Origin: Erwinia sp. S63
GTDB taxonomy: Bacteria > Pseudomonadota > Gammaproteobacteria > Enterobacterales > Enterobacteriaceae
Reading direction: 5' to 3'
Assembly: GCF_016625195.1 (NCBI RefSeq)
Contig: NZ_JACVUP010000006.1
Location: forward strand, 216,618 to 280,617
DNA: 64,000 bases
Part shown: piece by piece, positions 26,957 to 35,836 of the stretch
Layout of the letters: every line of letters starts with the position of its first letter
How positions within the stretch are numbered: position 1 is the stretch's first letter
Made by a program: the position numbers and the translations under genes
Notes under the pieces: model-generated
What the model saw: the letters and a program-made list of their open reading frames with translations, nothing else
Databases searched by the model: none
What the model was told of the DNA's origin: nothing

Positions 26957-27076
26957 AAGGTCAACTGTTCTTGGTTTGCCTGCGTCACGCTACCGCCTCA
27001 CCTGAAGAGAAGGGAGGCGCTCATTTCATTACCTTTGAAATCTCTCCATGTAGCAGTTTCGGGACTATGCCCGGAG

Positions 27077-27102
27077 GCCCGCAGCTGGTGCGGGCTTTTT
27101 TT
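27077..27102 (+). terminator. Rho-independent terminator
   Basis: GCCCGCA (27077-27083) / TGCGGGC (27089-27095) followed by seven T. It lies 120 bases after the oxidoreductase gene. The stretch from 26957 to 27271 holds nothing else I can name. Confidence 0.8.
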
Positions 27103-27271
27103 ATCGCGTAGCGTTCTGATAAAACCAGCGCCGTGATTATCCAGATGTTCACGGTTATGAGCATCAAAACACGTCATGCTGTTTTTCTTCACATCAGCAT
27201 TAAGAATTTCCTGCTGTAAGGCCATCTCCTTTACGTCAATCTCCCGACGACCAGTTAACCGGGAGAGCCCC

Positions 27272-27589
27272 ATGCGTCACACCAGAAAACTCATTGTCCT
27301 GCTGATAGCCACACTTCCCATTCTGCAGTGCCATGCATCAGAGAAAGACGAGCTGGCGCAGGTTTTACGTCAGCTGGATCAGGTGCAGGCCGGGCTGGAC
27401 CGGGCTCGTGTGATAGCAAATCAGACTCAGGACGCCCGCTTCTATTTCGATTACCAGCAGGCGACGCGCGATATCACCACCATGAAACAGGGTATTTCGA
27501 CCTATCTTGAGCCCTCCCGCGCGCAGCCAGCATCCCGCCAGTCCTCTGTTTCCGGCCAGTATCGTGCTGAGGAACCCGCATGGCGATGA
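27272..27589 (+). CDS. RAQPRD family ICE protein (TIGR01690)
   Basis: 105 residues with a signal peptide (KLIVLLIATLPILQCHAS). The conserved pattern is EKDELAQVLRQLDQVQAGLDRARVIA, RFYFDYQQATRDITTMKQGI and the tail PSRAQPAS, which corresponds to the RAQPRD signature. Periplasmic; function unknown. First gene of the second transfer block. The ATG at 27272 has GGGAGAG upstream. Overlaps the next gene by 10 bases. Confidence 0.9.
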   Translation: MRHTRKLIVLLIATLPILQCHASEKDELAQVLRQLDQVQAGLDRARVIANQTQDARFYFDYQQATRDITTMKQGISTYLEPSRAQPASRQSSVSGQYRAEEPAWR

Positions 27590-27825
27590 ACGGTGCGCAG
27601 CTGAACGGCTGGAGTGCGGGGACAGGTAGCAGCCTGACACCCGGGCAGCTCAATACCCTCATTCTCGGCACGCTCGCGGTCGTCATTCTTCTTTTCTGCG
27701 CCTGGGCGCTGGTTCAGGCGTATCGCGGAGTCGTGTCGAAATCCGTGACGTTCCGTCAGTTCAACGAGCTCGCCGTCAGGCTGGTCGTGCTTTACCTGTC
27801 GATGCTGTTTCTGTTTTTCCACTAA
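27580..27825 (+). CDS. TIGR03758 family ICE membrane protein
   Basis: 81 residues with two membrane helices (LNTLILGTLAVVILLFCAWALVQAY and LAVRLVVLYLSMLFLFF). The order and size match the TIGR03758 family that follows RAQPRD genes. Probably a small inner-membrane component of the mating channel, analogous by size to TraL/TraA-type subunits, but that is inference. Confidence 0.88.
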   Translation: MAMNGAQLNGWSAGTGSSLTPGQLNTLILGTLAVVILLFCAWALVQAYRGVVSKSVTFRQFNELAVRLVVLYLSMLFLFFH

Positions 27826-27837
27826 AAGGACAATTCA

Positions 27838-28200
27838 ATGAAATCCAGGTTACTCAGATTTTACCATTCCGCCTTTGCGCGGGCGGGCCTACTGCTTTCA
27901 GGATTACTGTCTGCCGGACAGGCTCTTGCAGACCTTCCGTCTGTAGAGCAGCCCACGACCGGAGGAGGAGGAGGTACCTATAACACCATGATGGGCTACG
28001 CCAAAATGGCAGGGCTTGCTCTTGGCCTGCTGATTTGTACAAGCGCTTTTCTGGCTGTTGCACATGCAATCATCACTTCTTTCCACGACATCCGTAAGGG
28101 AAAAGGTTCCTGGACAGAATTCCTGCTTTACGCAGTGGTGGGCATCATTCTCATTCTGGCCGTCATTTATCTGGCTACCAAAGCCTCAGACATTCTGTAA
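27838..28200 (+). CDS. TIGR03745 family ICE membrane protein
   Basis: 120 residues. Signal-like segment to about residue 31 (LSAGQALA-D), then two membrane helices (MAGLALGLLICTSAFLAVAHAI and FLLYAVVGIILILAVIYLATKA). Its two-helix design with a cleaved leader is like VirB2/TraA-type pilin subunits; whether it is the conjugative pilin is not known. Good AAAGGAC ribosome site. Part of an unbroken run of genes from 27272 to 35539. Confidence 0.88.
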   Translation: MKSRLLRFYHSAFARAGLLLSGLLSAGQALADLPSVEQPTTGGGGGTYNTMMGYAKMAGLALGLLICTSAFLAVAHAIITSFHDIRKGKGSWTEFLLYAVVGIILILAVIYLATKASDIL

Positions 28201-28209
28201 GGAGCGTTT

Positions 28210-28584
28210 ATGGCCGTCATCGATTTCCTTCCTGACCGTCTGAATAATCCTCCTGTGGTGTGGAAAGGTTTTACGTCTGGAGAGTTTCTGCTGGCGGCTA
28301 TTGCGGGCGTCATTGCTGGTATCCCTCTGGCGGTACCGCTGGCGCTGATACCTTTCATAGGGTGGCTGGCTTTTCCTACCTGCATGCTGCTGATGCCACT
28401 CATCGTGGTTTTCCTGGGTGGAGGCTGGATTGCCAGCTATAAACGCGGCAAGCCGGAGAACTACATCTGGCAGCGTCTCGAAGAAATCCGCTGCAGGGCC
28501 CGCCTGTCACGGTCGATGGTTTTGGACAGCCGTGCATGGGAAGTAAAACGTACCCGGTCTGTCATGCGCGGGGGTGAGAGATGA
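28210..28584 (+). CDS. TIGR03750 family conjugal transfer protein
   Basis: 124 residues with two close membrane helices (LLAAIAGVIAGIPLAVPLALIPFIGWL and MLLMPLIVVFLGGGWIASY) and a basic cytoplasmic tail (YKRGKPENYIWQRLEE). This layout is similar to TraL/VirB3 proteins; the family is TIGR03750. Ends overlapping the next start by 4 bases (ATGA). Confidence 0.88.
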   Translation: MAVIDFLPDRLNNPPVVWKGFTSGEFLLAAIAGVIAGIPLAVPLALIPFIGWLAFPTCMLLMPLIVVFLGGGWIASYKRGKPENYIWQRLEEIRCRARLSRSMVLDSRAWEVKRTRSVMRGGER

Positions 28585-29225
28585 GTCGTTTTCGTAATGG
28601 CATGACGGCACGCGATAATCACATTATTTCCCTGCGCATCGCCTGTGCGCTGCTGTTCGCCGGCATGCTGGTCACAGGCATCGGCTGGATGCGGGCGCCT
28701 GCCGAACTCACTATTCATAACCCGCCAGATCTCCGTTCCGGCAGTACGCGTAAATGGTGGGAGGTCCCGCCCTCAACCGTTTACAGCTTTGCCTTTTACA
28801 TTTTCCAGCAGCTGAATTCCTGGCCGAAAAATGGCGAGGTGGATTATCCGGCGAAAATCGCACAGATGAGCCCTTACCTGACGCCCTCCTGCCAGGACTT
28901 TCTGAACAAAGACGCAGAGATGCGTAAGAACAGCGATGAGCTTCGTGATCGTGTTCGCGTGGTATATGAAATCCCGCGACGTGGTTACAGCAACCGCAGC
29001 GTCACCATTCTCGATCAGGACCACTGGATTGCACAGCTCGACCTGGTGGCAGATGAGTATTACCACACTGAGTCGGTTAAGCGAGCGCTGGTCCGCTACC
29101 CCCTGAAAGTGGTGCGCTGGGAAGGCGATCCGGAGCGCAATCCCTTCGGATTAGCGCTGGACTGTTATGCGGCCACGCCGCAGCGCCTGGAGGCTGTCAC
29201 CCTGCCTGAGCCGGAGAAAAAGTGA
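28581..29225 (+). CDS. TIGR03746 family ICE protein (VirB8/TraE-like)
   Basis: 214 residues with one N-terminal membrane helix (LRIACALLFAGMLVTGIGWM, about 17-36) and a periplasmic domain. The signature is PPSTVYSFAFYIFQQLNSWP and a conserved DEYYHTESVKRALVRYPLKVVRW. The topology and place fit the VirB8/TraE assembly factor of type IV secretion systems. The function is inferred from the family. Confidence 0.88.
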   Translation: MSRFRNGMTARDNHIISLRIACALLFAGMLVTGIGWMRAPAELTIHNPPDLRSGSTRKWWEVPPSTVYSFAFYIFQQLNSWPKNGEVDYPAKIAQMSPYLTPSCQDFLNKDAEMRKNSDELRDRVRVVYEIPRRGYSNRSVTILDQDHWIAQLDLVADEYYHTESVKRALVRYPLKVVRWEGDPERNPFGLALDCYAATPQRLEAVTLPEPEKK

Positions 29226-30130
29226 TGAGGCATACATTGAAAAAGTACTCTCTTGTTCTTCTCTCTGGCCTGTTTCTCCCTGGTATGGCCAGTGCGGTGG
29301 AACTGATGAAGTGGGAGCGTATTCCGCTTCAGGTCCCGCTTACCGTCGGGCAGGAACGCATCGTATTCGTAAATAAAAACGTGCGAGTGGGTTTTCCGCC
29401 CACGCTAAACAGCAAACTGCGCATTCAAAGCACGGGTGGTGCGGTGTATCTCGATGCAAGCGAAGCGTTCCCGGTGACGCGACTTGAGCTTCAGGATAAA
29501 GAGAACGGGGAACTTATTCTGCTGGACGTGTCTGCAGCGCCGGGTAAAACCACACGTGAGCCTGTGAAAATTGTGTATGACGGTGAAGTGGCCACAGCTA
29601 CCGCGCTTGACAAGCAGTCCGTCAGCAGTGATGGGGACAGCACCGGTCGTGGCGCTCAGCAAACGGATAATCAGACAACTAAGGCAGATCGTAAGCCGGC
29701 GAAACTGAATGCGCCGCTGCCGGTGGTCCTGACCCGCTATGTGGCGCAGAACATGTACGGTCCGCTGCGCACAGTAGAAGCCGTGCCGGGTATCAGTCCG
29801 GTATCCCTCAAACTGCCGTCGTCCATCACCACGCTCATGCCCTCTGAGCCCGTCTCTGTCACACCAATGGCAGCCTGGAGCCTTCAGGGCAGCAGCGTCA
29901 TTGCCCTGCAAGTGCGTAATCGTTCATCTGGCAAGGTCATCCTCGATCCGCGTGCGCTTGAGGGGCAGTTCATGACGGCGACCTTCCAGCACCGCTGGCT
30001 GGGGCGTGCAGGCACGCCAGAGGATACCACGGTGCTTTATCTGGTAACGTCCGGGCGTCCGGAGGGAGCCTTTATCGCCGAACCGCCTTCACTGCAGCCT
30101 GCTGACGGCCGTAAGCGGAGAGAGAAATAA
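29225..30130 (+). CDS. TIGR03749 family ICE protein (TraK-like)
   Basis: 301 residues with a signal peptide ending near MASA-V. Beta-rich N-terminal domain (WERIPLQVPLTVGQERIVFVNKNVRVGFP), an acidic/Gln-rich linker about 138-165, and a C-terminal domain with NMYGPLRTVEAVPGISPV, and RFQHRWLGRAGTPEDTTVLYLVT-like end. It corresponds in order to TraK/VirB9, the periplasmic collar protein. ATG at 29225 overlaps the previous stop; a GTG at 29222 is an alternative. Confidence 0.87.
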   Translation: MRHTLKKYSLVLLSGLFLPGMASAVELMKWERIPLQVPLTVGQERIVFVNKNVRVGFPPTLNSKLRIQSTGGAVYLDASEAFPVTRLELQDKENGELILLDVSAAPGKTTREPVKIVYDGEVATATALDKQSVSSDGDSTGRGAQQTDNQTTKADRKPAKLNAPLPVVLTRYVAQNMYGPLRTVEAVPGISPVSLKLPSSITTLMPSEPVSVTPMAAWSLQGSSVIALQVRNRSSGKVILDPRALEGQFMTATFQHRWLGRAGTPEDTTVLYLVTSGRPEGAFIAEPPSLQPADGRKRREK

Positions 30131-31650
30131 TGAAAGCACCTTCCTCTAATCTCATTGTCAGGGTCGCTGTGCCGGTGGTGCTGGCCAGCGCAATTGTCGT
30201 CGGTGTGAAATCCTGCTCAGGTGGTGGCCAGCCCTCCACCGGTTCACATGCACCTCCCAACGCGGCTTTAAAAGACCTGTCGCCTGAAGACCTTAAAACG
30301 CTCGGTATTGAAGGCGATACGCCACAGGATACGCTGCGCACGGTAGTGGGCAATTTCCGTAAAGTACAGGATCGCCTGGACACCCTTGCGGATGACAACA
30401 AAAAGCTCAGTGACCAAAACAAGGCGCTTAAAACCACTAACAGCAACGTTGACGCGCAAATCAATCAGGTCGTCAGCAATGTTCGCGCTGAAGAGGCACA
30501 GAAGCGACTTCAGCTCAGCGCGCAGGTTAACGATCTCGGTGCGCAGGTTAAGCAGCTCATGGATCAGCTGCAGAACGGGGGGGCCGGTACAAATGCAGGT
30601 GCAAAAAGTAGCGGTCCGGGCGGTGACATACCGATAGGGCTGGGTTATGACAATGGACTCAATCCCGGTGCCGCAAGTGCCCCCTCTTCAGACGGTTTGC
30701 AATGGATCGAACCTAAAGACGGTATTGCCGTTGATGCCAGCGGAAAGGCAGTGACTGACACCAACAAAAATAACGCAACGGGGTTCTCGTTTGCCACATC
30801 GTTTGGTGATGTGGGGGAGGCCGGGAAACAGGCTGCGGGAAAAACTGCCACGGCGGTTCAGACTCAACTCACTGACGCACAAAAGGCAACCGATCCGGTC
30901 TATACGCTGCCGGAGAACTCGACGCTGGTCGGGAGTCGCGCGATGACAGCACTCCTGGGGCGTATTCCGGTTGATGGCAAGGTCACGGACCCTTACCCCT
31001 TCAAAGTTATGATTGGCAAAGACAACCTGACGGCTAACGGTATCGAACTGCCCGACGTACAGGGCGCTATCGTGTCCGGGACTGCCACCGGTGACTGGAC
31101 GCTGTCGTGCGTACGCGGCTCCATTACCAGCATTACGTTTGTCTTTACCGACGGTACTGTCAGAACGCTGCCTTCTCCCGATGGCCAGAACAGTGGCGGC
31201 ACCCAGAACAGCGGTAACGCGAACGGAAGTAACAGCAGTATCGGATGGCTTTCAGACGATAACGGCATCCCCTGCATCTCCGGTACTCGCAAAAGCAACG
31301 CTTCAACCTACCTGCCTACTATTGCCGGGCTTGCCGCCGCAGGCGCGGCGGGTGACGCGTTTGCGCAAAACCAGAATACCACCCAGACCAACGGCTACGG
31401 TGGCGTGACTTCTTCACTCACCGGTGATGCCGGTCAGGCTGTACTGGGCAAAGCGCTCTCCGGCGGCATGCGGGAAACGATCGACTGGGTTAAAGCCCGC
31501 TACGGCCAGACGTTTGACGCCATCTATGTGCCACCGGGTCAGAAGGTCGCTTTGCATATCACGCGCCAGCTGGCCATCGATTATGAAGAAAAAGGACGCA
31601 AGGTTAAATATGACTTCAGCCTGGCCGGTAATGGCACAGGTATGGACTGA
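30130..31650 (+). CDS. TIGR03752 family ICE protein (TraB/VirB10-like)
   Basis: 506 residues. One membrane helix near the N-terminus (VRVAVPVVLASAIVVGV), then a coiled coil at about 80-155 (VGNFRKVQDRLDTLADDNKKLSDQ). The Gly/Ser-rich region is followed by a beta-barrel core with YTLPENSTLVGSRAMTALLGRIP and VHITRQLAIDYEEKGRKVKYDF-like end. This is the VirB10/TraB design that spans both membranes. Start overlaps the previous stop (TAATG). Confidence 0.9.
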   Translation: MKAPSSNLIVRVAVPVVLASAIVVGVKSCSGGGQPSTGSHAPPNAALKDLSPEDLKTLGIEGDTPQDTLRTVVGNFRKVQDRLDTLADDNKKLSDQNKALKTTNSNVDAQINQVVSNVRAEEAQKRLQLSAQVNDLGAQVKQLMDQLQNGGAGTNAGAKSSGPGGDIPIGLGYDNGLNPGAASAPSSDGLQWIEPKDGIAVDASGKAVTDTNKNNATGFSFATSFGDVGEAGKQAAGKTATAVQTQLTDAQKATDPVYTLPENSTLVGSRAMTALLGRIPVDGKVTDPYPFKVMIGKDNLTANGIELPDVQGAIVSGTATGDWTLSCVRGSITSITFVFTDGTVRTLPSPDGQNSGGTQNSGNANGSNSSIGWLSDDNGIPCISGTRKSNASTYLPTIAGLAAAGAAGDAFAQNQNTTQTNGYGGVTSSLTGDAGQAVLGKALSGGMRETIDWVKARYGQTFDAIYVPPGQKVALHITRQLAIDYEEKGRKVKYDFSLAGNGTGMD

Positions 31651-31661
31651 CGGGGAATTCA

Positions 31662-31922
31662 ATGCAAAACACCCATTTAGAATACAGGGTGGGGTATACC
31701 CCGCTCGGTGGAAGGCTTTATGCGGGCTTTGTCCGTAAAGACAACGGAAAGTGGGAGGGAACTCACCACGAGGTGACGGACTGGGCCATTTTTGCGGTTG
31801 GCCAGAAACTGGCCCGTGAAGGAAAAGATGTGCGTTTTTCCCTTCCTGACGGACGGGTGATGCGGGTGTCCGCTGTGATAACCGGGGCTGAAACAATGGA
31901 GGACGTCCATGCGAGCATTTAA
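31662..31922 (+). CDS. Small conserved protein in the transfer operon (unknown)
   Basis: 86 residues with no signal peptide or membrane segment. Pattern: RVGYTPLGGRLYAGFVRKDNGKWEGTHHEVTDWAIFAV then LPDGRVMRVSAVI; a compact alpha/beta protein. Lies between the TraB-like gene and the TIGR03751 lipoprotein gene with 14 bases of overlap to the latter, so it is likely translated. No family known to me. Confidence 0.72.
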   Translation: MQNTHLEYRVGYTPLGGRLYAGFVRKDNGKWEGTHHEVTDWAIFAVGQKLAREGKDVRFSLPDGRVMRVSAVITGAETMEDVHASI

Positions 31923-32325
31923 ATCCAACCCTATGTTGCCTCTGATATTTTTGCTGCCCTTTTGGCTCGCCGGCTGCAGTACGTCAAAGGATGAAATGCT
32001 GCCGCCCGGTGACAGCTCTATGCTGGAGCTGTGGAACGATGGCGCCTCCGCCTCCCACGCCACCGGTGAGAGTCGTACCACCCTGCGCCGGCCCGTGACG
32101 GACTCCGAGCGGACGATCGCTCAGCAGACGCGTGAAAGTTACAGCCGCACGCAGGAAAACGAAATCCAGCAGACGTTTCCCCGCCTGCCTAATCCCGATA
32201 TGGTGATGTACGTCTTCCCACATCTCGCTGAGGGCAATACGCCGGTGCCCGGTTACAGCACCGTCTTTCCTTTTTACAGCCAGGTGCAGTATGCGTTGCC
32301 CGGCGAGCGCACGGAGGATTTGTAA
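31909..32325 (+). CDS. TIGR03751 family conjugative transfer lipoprotein
   Basis: 138 residues with a lipoprotein signal (FLLPFWLAGC, cysteine at about 23). The mature part has TLRRPVTDSERTIAQQTRES and FPRLPNPDMVMYVFPHLAEGNTPVPGYSTVFPFY, the conserved end of the family. It takes the place of TraV/VirB7, the outer-membrane lipoprotein of the core complex. Stop overlaps the start of the TraC-like gene (TAATG). Confidence 0.9.
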   Translation: MRAFKSNPMLPLIFLLPFWLAGCSTSKDEMLPPGDSSMLELWNDGASASHATGESRTTLRRPVTDSERTIAQQTRESYSRTQENEIQQTFPRLPNPDMVMYVFPHLAEGNTPVPGYSTVFPFYSQVQYALPGERTEDL

Positions 32326-35123
32326 TGGCTTTTTCACTTTTCCGCCGCAGGGCTGAAGCTCAGGAACCTCACCAGCTCGGCGACGGCCCGTTTTCCGTTC
32401 ACGGGCATGAACCGCTGACGCGCGAGGGTCGGCTGACCCGCCGTGATGAAGCGAAGCTGTATGACACGGCGCCGTCCATTATCGACCATACCCCCTGGGG
32501 AGAGTACCTCCCTGAACACCAGTGCATCCTGCTGGATGACGGCGTGTCTGTCGGTGCCGTATACGAAGTGATCCCGGTGGGCACCGAGGGGCGTCCGGGT
32601 TCACGGCTTGATGAAATTCGCGACGTGGTGGAAAACGCCCTGCAGGACAGCCTGCCGGAGCTGGATGCACATCAGTGGGTGGTGCAGTTCTACTGTCAGG
32701 ATGAATCCGATCTGACGGTTTATATGGACACTATCCGGGGGTATGTTAAATCCCGGGCACAAGGTTCAGCCTTTACGGAGGCCTGGCTGGCAGAGCAGGC
32801 GCGCCATCTGCAGAATGTGGCCAGTGAAAAAGGCCTGTTCGTGGATGATGCGGTCACGGGTGCTCCGTGGCGGGGACAGATCCGCCGCACACGTATGGTG
32901 ATTTACCGCTGGGTGGAATCGCCATATCGTGACCCGATGGCGCCCGAAGTGCTGCTTAAGCAGGTGTGCGATCGTCTGACGTCGGCGATGAGCGGTGCCG
33001 GAATTCAGTGCCAGCGACAGAACGGCGAGCAGATTCACAGCTGGCTGCTGCGCTGGTTTAACCCGGATCCGAAGTGGGTGGACAGGGCCACGCTGTACCG
33101 TTGTGCAAAACACACCGATGATGCGCCCGGCGAGCTGCCACTGCTGAACGATTTCAGCGAAAGCCTGTGGTTTACCCGCCCCCGCAGTGACGGGGAGAAA
33201 GGCGTATGGTGGTTCGATGATGTGGCGCACAAGGCGGTTCCCGTTGCCAGACTGCGCAACGCCCCTTCTACCGGGCATCTGACCGGCGAGGTAAAACGTG
33301 GCGATAATATTAATGCCATCATGGACCTGCTGCCGGAGGGGACGGTGCTGACCCTGACGCTGGTCATCCAGCCGCAGGACAAGCTGGAGGAGACATTTGC
33401 CCGCCTGAGCCGCGACTCGATGGGTGAAAACGTGGATTCACTGCGCGCGCGCGAAGACGCCGCGACAGCGCGCACCTATCTGGGTAATAAGCATAAGCTC
33501 TACCGCGCTGCTATCACCCTGCTCATCAAAGCACGGGATTTGCCCTCGCTGGACAGACGCTATCTTGACCTTAGCAGCAAGCTGCTGAACTGTGGACTGG
33601 AGCCGGTCAACCCGGAGCATGACATCGGACCGCTGAGTACCTACATGCGTGCTTTACCTATGTGCTTCAATCCGGCGCAGGATCGTCACAACTGGTACAC
33701 CCGCCTGATGTTTGTGCAGCACTTTGCCTGCCTGGCACCGGTATACGGTCGGGATACCGGTACCGGCCACCCGGGGTTTACCTTCTTTAACCGGGGCGGC
33801 GGCCCGCTCTCGGTCGACCCGCTGAACAGAAATGACCGCACGCAGAACGCCCATCTCATGCTGTTCGGACCTACCGGTGCGGGTAAGTCTGCCACGGCGC
33901 TCGTTAAGCTTGCGCAGATGATGGCCATCTATCGTCCCCGCATTTTTCTGATTGAGGCGGGCAACAGTTTTGGGCTGTTCGGTGATTACTGCGCCTCGCT
34001 TGGCCTCAGCGTCCACCGGGTCAGCATTAAGCCTGGAAAGGTCATTTCGCTTGCACCGTTCGGTGATTCTCATCTGCTGATGCAGGTGAAACCAGATGCA
34101 CTCATCATCAGTGAAGAGGCCCTTCCTGACATCGATGACGATGAAGATAAAGATGAAGAGCGCGACGTGCTGGGTGAGATGGAGATCGCCGCCCGCCTGA
34201 TGATCACCGGCGGTGAGGCCGCCGAAGAATCCCGGTTAACGCGTGCAGATCGGGGGATGATCCGTGAGGCCATCATGATGGCAGCCAGAACCGCTTACGA
34301 TGCTGGCCGGCAGATGCTGCCAGAAGACCTGATGTTCGCGCTGCAGAACATCGCGCGAGATGGAAGTCAGGGGGACGACGGCCGCGAAAAACGCACCGCT
34401 GCGCGCCGCTCCCGCGCGGAGGAGATGTCTGAGGCGCTGCGGATGTTCACGGAAGGATTTGAAGGCGAACTGTTTAACCGCCCCGGCACCCCGTGGCCGG
34501 AGGCGGATGTGACTATTGTAGATCTGGGTACGCTGGCCCGTGAAGGCTATGAAGCTCAGATGGCGGTCGCCGTGATTTCTCTGCTGAACACCATCAACAA
34601 CATCGCCGAGCGTGACCAGTACAGCGACAGGGATATCATTGTGCCCATCGATGAAGGACATATCGTCACTACCAACCCGCTGCTGGGTCCTTACGCCACT
34701 AAAATTGCCAAAATGTGGCGAAAACTGGGGACGTGGCTCTGGATTTTCACTCAAAACCTTGAAGATTTCCCGGACACGGCGAAAAAGATGCTGAACATGG
34801 CGGAGTGGTGGATTTGTCTTGTGATGCCTCCGCAGGAGGTGGAGCAGATTGCCCGCTTCAAGACGCTGACGGATGAACAGCGGGTGATGCTGCTCTCTGC
34901 TACCAAGGTGCCAAGAAAATACACCGAAGGGGTCATTCTCTCCGAGAAGGTTCAGGCGCTGTTCCGTGCGGTCCCGCCCAGTCTGTATCTGGCGCTGGGG
35001 ATGACTGAAAAACCGGAAAAAGCCGAAAGACGGGAAATCATGAACGAATTAAATTGCAGTGAACTTGAGGCTGCGTTTCATGTTGCGCGCCGGCTTGATG
35101 AAAATCGCGGACTGAGTATCTGA
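32325..35123 (+). CDS. Conjugative transfer ATPase TraC-like (TIGR03744)
   Basis: 932 residues, VirB4/TraC family ATPase that energises assembly of the mating apparatus. Walker A FGPTGAGKSATALVK at about residues 513-527, Walker B DIIVPIDEGHIVT at about 769-781, and the long N-terminal TraC-type domain. The insert DIDDDEDKDEERD (about 604-617) is typical of the ICE branch. It is the largest gene of the block and starts four bases inside the previous one. No frameshift is visible. Confidence 0.94.
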   Translation: MAFSLFRRRAEAQEPHQLGDGPFSVHGHEPLTREGRLTRRDEAKLYDTAPSIIDHTPWGEYLPEHQCILLDDGVSVGAVYEVIPVGTEGRPGSRLDEIRDVVENALQDSLPELDAHQWVVQFYCQDESDLTVYMDTIRGYVKSRAQGSAFTEAWLAEQARHLQNVASEKGLFVDDAVTGAPWRGQIRRTRMVIYRWVESPYRDPMAPEVLLKQVCDRLTSAMSGAGIQCQRQNGEQIHSWLLRWFNPDPKWVDRATLYRCAKHTDDAPGELPLLNDFSESLWFTRPRSDGEKGVWWFDDVAHKAVPVARLRNAPSTGHLTGEVKRGDNINAIMDLLPEGTVLTLTLVIQPQDKLEETFARLSRDSMGENVDSLRAREDAATARTYLGNKHKLYRAAITLLIKARDLPSLDRRYLDLSSKLLNCGLEPVNPEHDIGPLSTYMRALPMCFNPAQDRHNWYTRLMFVQHFACLAPVYGRDTGTGHPGFTFFNRGGGPLSVDPLNRNDRTQNAHLMLFGPTGAGKSATALVKLAQMMAIYRPRIFLIEAGNSFGLFGDYCASLGLSVHRVSIKPGKVISLAPFGDSHLLMQVKPDALIISEEALPDIDDDEDKDEERDVLGEMEIAARLMITGGEAAEESRLTRADRGMIREAIMMAARTAYDAGRQMLPEDLMFALQNIARDGSQGDDGREKRTAARRSRAEEMSEALRMFTEGFEGELFNRPGTPWPEADVTIVDLGTLAREGYEAQMAVAVISLLNTINNIAERDQYSDRDIIVPIDEGHIVTTNPLLGPYATKIAKMWRKLGTWLWIFTQNLEDFPDTAKKMLNMAEWWICLVMPPQEVEQIARFKTLTDEQRVMLLSATKVPRKYTEGVILSEKVQALFRAVPPSLYLALGMTEKPEKAERREIMNELNCSELEAAFHVARRLDENRGLSI

Positions 35124-35134
35124 CAGGGGAATCC

Positions 35135-35539
35135 ATGAAAAAACTGACTATGGCACCGCCAGCGGTCGTACCGGACAAGGCGCTGATTGCTTCTGTCATT
35201 TTTACCGTGCCGCCTCAGGGCACAGCCTCTATCGGGCAGGCGGACAGCGTGTCGCTGGATTTGCTGCAGCGGGAAATCATTAACCGTCTCGATAAGCCGG
35301 TACTGCTATCCGTCTATCCCCATCGTGTCGGCCGCCGCAGTTGCGTGGCGGTGCATCTGACCGATGCCCATGAGAAGACGTTGGATATTCTGATTACCGT
35401 CACGGGGAATACACTGTGGCCGAATGAAGCGGAGTTCGGGGCAAGTCTTCGCTGGAATATCTGCGTACCCGATGCGACCGACATGTTGTGGGTATTGAAG
35501 GAGATTGACCGGGTCACAGGAGGACAGGTCTGTAATTGA
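35135..35539 (+). CDS. Hypothetical protein after the TraC-like ATPase
   Basis: 134 residues, no signal peptide or membrane helix. Contains VSLDLLQREIINRLDKPVLLSVYPHRVGRRSCVAVHLTDAH and ends with WNICVPDATDMLWVLKEIDRVTGGQVCN. Preceded by AGGGGAATCC, 11 bases after the previous stop, and followed by a long hairpin. I recognise no family. It ends the second transfer block. Confidence 0.7.
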   Translation: MKKLTMAPPAVVPDKALIASVIFTVPPQGTASIGQADSVSLDLLQREIINRLDKPVLLSVYPHRVGRRSCVAVHLTDAHEKTLDILITVTGNTLWPNEAEFGASLRWNICVPDATDMLWVLKEIDRVTGGQVCN

Positions 35540-35544
35540 ATGGC

Positions 35545-35593
35545 CCTGCCTGACTGCCAGATAGCGCCTTTTGCTGTCTGGCAGTCAGGCAGG
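35545..35593 (+). terminator. Long hairpin closing the second transfer block
   Basis: A 17-base perfect inverted repeat (35545-35561 with 35577-35593). It extends inward by AGATAGC/GCTGTCT-type pairing to about 21 base pairs with one G-U and a seven-base loop. It has no T-run, and a second small GC hairpin follows (GCGGGC 35603 region with GCCCGC). Probably a transcript-stabilising structure or factor-dependent terminator. Confidence 0.55.
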
Positions 35594-35836
35594 CTGCGGG
35601 TGCGGGCGGCATAGAGCCCGCCTCAATACACATTTCACCAATAATAAAAATGTAACTTCTTCTTAAAGTTTTGTAGGATTATGCCGATTTTCCATTTTAT
35701 GGACTGGTGAGCATGGTTTCTTCTCAAAACGCTTTCAGTCATGACAACGGCGGAGAAAATGTGTATTACTTTTCATCTGGTGTGTGTATTATAGCCACCT
35801 TGCTTAAACACAGTCATCCGTTGCAGGTTGTCTATC

